Positions 61,389 through 64,000 of a DNA stretch of 64,000 bases are shown piece after piece. The stretch lies in assembly GCF_001421885.1 (NCBI RefSeq), contig NZ_LMLH01000007.1:19775-83774 (forward strand). The letters are read 5' to 3'. Position numbers and translations under genes: made by a program. The notes beneath the pieces are model-generated. The model was not told where the DNA came from, did not search any database, and saw only the letters and a program-made list of their open reading frames with translations. How positions within the stretch are numbered: position 1 is the first letter of the stretch; every line of letters starts with the position of its first letter. Source of the DNA: Pseudomonas sp. Leaf48 (GTDB taxonomy: Bacteria > Pseudomonadota > Gammaproteobacteria > Pseudomonadales > Pseudomonadaceae).

Positions 61389-61518
61389 ATGTCCTTGGTA
61401 CTGTGACTTTCACCACAACGCAATAGTCTATGAGTAGGCTGCCGATTCGAGGCATGAACGCGTCGATCGGCCGGGAAGATCTGCCCCACCTGCCGCATGG
61501 GATTATTGAGGAGCTCGC

Positions 61519-62034
61519 ATGACCAAACAAAACGCCTTTACCCGGGAAGACCTGCTGCGCTGCAGTCGCGGTGAGCTGTTCGGCCCTGGTAACGCGCAAC
61601 TGCCCGCCCCGAACATGCTGATGGTCGATCGCATCACCCTGATCAGCGAAGAAGGTGGCAAGTACGGCAAAGGTGAATTGGTCGCCGAGCTGGATATCAC
61701 CCCGGACCTGTGGTTCTTCGCCTGCCACTTCGAAGGTGACCCGGTGATGCCAGGCTGCCTGGGCCTCGATGCCATGTGGCAACTGGTCGGCTTCTTCCTC
61801 GGCTGGCAAGGTCTGCCGGGCCGTGGCCGTGCGCTGGGTTCGGGCGAAGTGAAATTCTTCGGCCAGGTCCTGCCAACCGCCAAGAAAGTCACCTATAACA
61901 TTCATATCAAGCGCGTCCTCAAGGGCAAGCTGAACCTGGCCATCGCCGATGGTTCGGTTACCGTCGACGGTCGCGAAATCTACACCGCCGAAGGCCTCCG
62001 GGTCGGCGTATTCACCTCCACTGACAACTTCTAA
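61519..62034 (+). CDS. fabA: 3-hydroxydecanoyl-ACP dehydratase/isomerase FabA
   Basis: 171 aa, the standard length. Catalytic His70 is in [16 protein letters not shown] and the partner Asp84 lies in the following helix (GCLGLDAMW). FabA dehydrates 3-hydroxydecanoyl-ACP and isomerises the product to cis-3-decenoyl-ACP, starting unsaturated fatty-acid synthesis. Immediately followed by fabB (11 bp). Confidence 0.97.
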   Translation: MTKQNAFTREDLLRCSRGELFGPGNAQLPAPNMLMVDRITLISEEGGKYGKGELVAELDITPDLWFFACHFEGDPVMPGCLGLDAMWQLVGFFLGWQGLPGRGRALGSGEVKFFGQVLPTAKKVTYNIHIKRVLKGKLNLAIADGSVTVDGREIYTAEGLRVGVFTSTDNF

Positions 62035-62045
62035 GGGTTATTCGC

Positions 62046-63266
62046 ATGCGCCGCGTCGTTATCACTGGTCTGGGCATTGTTTCGTGCCTGGGCAATGACA
62101 AAGAGACCGTCTCCGCTAACCTGCGTGCAAGCCGCCCTGGCATCCGGTTCAACCCGGAATATGCCGAAATGGGTCTGCGTAGCCAGGTTTCCGGCTCCAT
62201 TGACCTCAACCTTGAAGAGCTGATCGATCGCAAGATCTATCGCTTCGTCGGCCACGCGGCAGCTTATGCCTACCTGGCCATGAAAGACGCCATCACCGAC
62301 TCCGGCCTGACCGAAGAGCAGGTGTCCAACCCGCGCACCGGCCTGATCGCCGGTTCCGGTGGCGCATCGACCCTCAACCAGATGGAAGCGCTGGACATCC
62401 TGCGTGAGAAAGGCGTCAAGCGCGTCGGCCCATACCGTGTAACGCGGACCATGAGCAGCACCGTTTCCGCGTGCCTGGCCACGCCGTTCAAGATCAAGGG
62501 CCTGAACTACTCCATCGCTTCTGCCTGCGCCACCAGTGCTCACTGCATCGGTACCGCCATGGAACAGATCCAGATGGGCAAGCAGGACATCGTCTTCGCC
62601 GGTGGCGGTGAAGAAGAGCATTGGAGCCAGTCGTTCCTGTTCGACGCCATGGGCGCCCTGTCCAGCAAGCGCAACGACACGCCGGAAAAAGCTTCCCGTG
62701 CCTACGATGCCGACCGTGACGGCTTCGTCATCGCCGGCGGTGGCGGCATGGTTGTGGTTGAGGAGCTGGAACACGCTCTGGCTCGCGGCGCGAAGATCTA
62801 CGCCGAAATCGTTGGCTACGGCGCGACTTCCGACGGCTACGACATGGTTGCCCCAAGTGGCGAAGGCGCGATCCGCTGCATGCAGCAGGCGCTGTCCACC
62901 GTCGACACCCCGATCGACTACCTCAATACCCACGGCACCTCGACTCCGGTCGGCGACGTTGCGGAAATGAAAGGTGTGCGTGAAGTGTTCGGCGACAAGG
63001 CTCCAGCCATCAGCTCGACCAAGAGCCTGTCGGGTCACTCCCTGGGCGCCGCCGGCGTTCACGAAGCGATCTACTGCATGCTGATGATGGAAGGCAACTT
63101 CATTGCCGGCTCCGCCAACATCGACGAGCTGGATCCGGAAGTGGCTGACCTGCCGGTGCTGACCAAGACCCGCGAAAACGCCACCATCAACACCGTGATG
63201 AGCAACAGCTTCGGTTTCGGTGGCACCAATGCCACGCTGGTACTGAAGCGCTGGGAAGGCAAGTAA
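62046..63266 (+). CDS. fabB: Beta-ketoacyl-ACP synthase I FabB
   Basis: 406 aa. Active-site Cys161 in [12 protein letters not shown], with His pair in [11 protein letters not shown] and [12 protein letters not shown]. It elongates cis-decenoyl-ACP and is required for unsaturated chains with FabA. The fabA-fabB pair in this order is typical of Pseudomonas. A strong terminator follows. Confidence 0.97.
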   Translation: MRRVVITGLGIVSCLGNDKETVSANLRASRPGIRFNPEYAEMGLRSQVSGSIDLNLEELIDRKIYRFVGHAAAYAYLAMKDAITDSGLTEEQVSNPRTGLIAGSGGASTLNQMEALDILREKGVKRVGPYRVTRTMSSTVSACLATPFKIKGLNYSIASACATSAHCIGTAMEQIQMGKQDIVFAGGGEEEHWSQSFLFDAMGALSSKRNDTPEKASRAYDADRDGFVIAGGGGMVVVEELEHALARGAKIYAEIVGYGATSDGYDMVAPSGEGAIRCMQQALSTVDTPIDYLNTHGTSTPVGDVAEMKGVREVFGDKAPAISSTKSLSGHSLGAAGVHEAIYCMLMMEGNFIAGSANIDELDPEVADLPVLTKTRENATINTVMSNSFGFGGTNATLVLKRWEGK

Positions 63267-63290
63267 TTCCCCGCCGCTGAGCCGCACATG

Positions 63291-63323
63291 AAAACGCCCC
63301 GACTGGTTCGGGGCGTTTTTTTT
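63291..63323 (+). terminator. Terminator after fabB
   Basis: AAAACGCCCCGA-loop-TCGGGGCGTTTTTTTT: 10-bp stem with a long T-run, the end of the fabAB message. Confidence 0.94.
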
Positions 63324-63359
63324 GGTCTGCGAAAACATCATGCCCCAACACAAACCCCC

Positions 63360-63449
63360 TGTAGGAGTGAGCCTGCTCGCGATAGCGGTGGATCAGCCAC
63401 CATCATCGGTGTCTGACACTCCGTCATCGCGAGCAGGCTCACTCCTACA
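63360..63449. repeat. REP-type inverted pair downstream of fabB
   Basis: A 24-bp arm at 63360-63383 (start TGTAGGAGTGAGCCTGC) is repeated exactly as its reverse complement at 63426-63449, with a 42-bp centre containing a small hairpin. Confidence 0.9.
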
Positions 63450-63577
63450 AGGGTCTGTGGCGTGCTGAAAATGAAACTTCTGTCATGCAACCAATCGCCC
63501 TGTGACCGAATGTCGCGGATTTAGCGGGCTGCAGCACTGTTGCGGTTTTCGCAAAAATACATTGCACAAAGCGAAGG

Positions 63578-63607
63578 TTTACTTAGCAAGCTAACAAACT
63601 CTATAAC
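63578..63607 (+). promoter_or_regulatory. Candidate promoter of the small orphan gene
   Basis: TTTACT (63578-63583) and TATAAC (63602-63607) are separated by 18 bp. Between them lies the short palindrome TTAGC-AA-GCTAA, a possible operator. The gene starts 50 bp downstream. Confidence 0.5.
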
Positions 63608-63656
63608 TGAGTCCTGCACACGCCTTGCTGCAGATATCAGAGATTGGAGCTAGCAG

Positions 63657-63845
63657 ATGACTGTAAAAGTGACTGAACGCGACGATTCACACATGTCCCA
63701 TGAAGGCGTAGCCGCCGGGGTACGGATTTGGGATGTGCATCAACAGGATTTGTTGGTGGGGATGTTCCACAACGAGATCGACGCCCACAATTACAAGGCC
63801 GAACTGGAAATCCTGGAGCAGCAAAGAGCGCTACGCTCCGCTTGA
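63657..63845 (+). CDS. Small hypothetical protein (62 aa)
   Basis: 62 aa. GGAGCTAGC directly precedes the ATG. The product is charged with no membrane segment or signal; the stretch GVAAGVRIWDVHQQDLLVGMFHNEIDAHNYKAELEIL looks like a folded small domain, perhaps an adaptor. Not recognised. It lies alone between fabB and the window edge. Confidence 0.65.
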   Translation: MTVKVTERDDSHMSHEGVAAGVRIWDVHQQDLLVGMFHNEIDAHNYKAELEILEQQRALRSA

Positions 63846-63928
63846 GCAATGACAGCATTGAAAACGACAAACCCCGCCATGAGCGTAATGCTGTTCACTT
63901 AACACGATCATCAGGCAAGTACAAAATC

Positions 63929-64000
63929 TGTGGCGAGGGGGCTTGCCCCCGTTGGGCTGCGAAGCGGCCCCAAAACCTACCATCGGGGCGTATCAGGTAA
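63929..64000. repeat. REP-like intergenic unit, cut by window edge
   Basis: TGTGGCGAGGGGGCTTGCCCCC followed by GTTGGGCTGCGAAGCGGCCCC, a widespread type of Pseudomonas intergenic palindrome. The same words occur inside the MITE at 11730-11810. It runs off the right edge. Confidence 0.75.

Noticed and set aside
62031..63353. Minus-strand frame of 440 codons
   Set aside because: Complete antisense of fabB, which is certain; the frame results from codon bias.

Overview
The window reads as chromosome of a fluorescent-group Pseudomonas. The reasons are the fabA-fabB pair with Pseudomonas-style spacing, an olsBA ornithine-lipid operon, XenB-type Old Yellow Enzyme, OprD-family porin, LemA/TPM cluster, high GC coding sequence and many REP/REPIN palindromes carrying GAGCGGGCTTGCTCGC-like words between genes. 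No rRNA, CRISPR array or intact insertion sequence was seen; four tRNA genes are present.

Region by region. (1) 1-10602: a catabolic block on the minus strand (OprD-type porin cut by the left edge, HMG-CoA-lyase-like enzyme, complete Liv-type ABC importer with binding protein, FMN reductase, family III CoA-transferase, alpha/beta hydrolase, VOC protein) faced by a divergent IclR regulator. It looks like a self-contained uptake and CoA-dependent degradation pathway for an unidentified acid. (2) 10640-15038: a small plastic region with a hicB remnant that has an internal deletion, a lytic-transglycosylase lipoprotein, a 207-bp MITE with IS4-like ends inserted in its terminator region, a Fic protein whose end runs into a duplicated piece of the lipoprotein gene, and an orphan RHS-core protein. 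(3) 15167-26127: housekeeping and stress genes (two methyltransferases, iron-permease-like protein, DUF4142, a KGG stress peptide, diguanylate cyclase, LysE exporter, a ParDE/RelBE toxin-antitoxin pair, a SIR2-like DUF4917 protein, YegP, DJ-1/PfpI, EamA transporter). (4) 26260-28564: a compact phage-derived module with a CI-type repressor, Ogr-like zinc finger operon, LuxR-type regulator and two overlapping holin-like membrane proteins, but no structural or integrase genes. (5) 28697-43025: TPM/LemA cluster, BglX, phospholipase-D-type cardiolipin synthase, YceI, serine hydrolase, ornithine lipid synthesis, ACP phosphodiesterase, and an ArsR-MFS-XenB operon. (6) 43161-43573: tandem tRNA-Gly/tRNA-Glu pairs behind one strong promoter. 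(7) 43947-56120: mixed metabolic genes (SDR, CurA-like reductase, pyrF, AI-2E permease, two alpha/beta hydrolases, thioesterase, acyl-CoA synthetase, sixA, gpsA). (8) 56316-61271: a three-gene sensory operon of TonB-dependent receptor, periplasmic binding protein and hybrid histidine kinase. (9) 61519-63845: fabA-fabB and a small orphan gene.

The items most worth a second look are the region 1 catabolic operon, the Fic/duplication/MITE region, the phage-derived regulator-holin module and the receptor-binding protein-kinase trio. Functional calls rest on motif recognition and gene order only; no database search was run.
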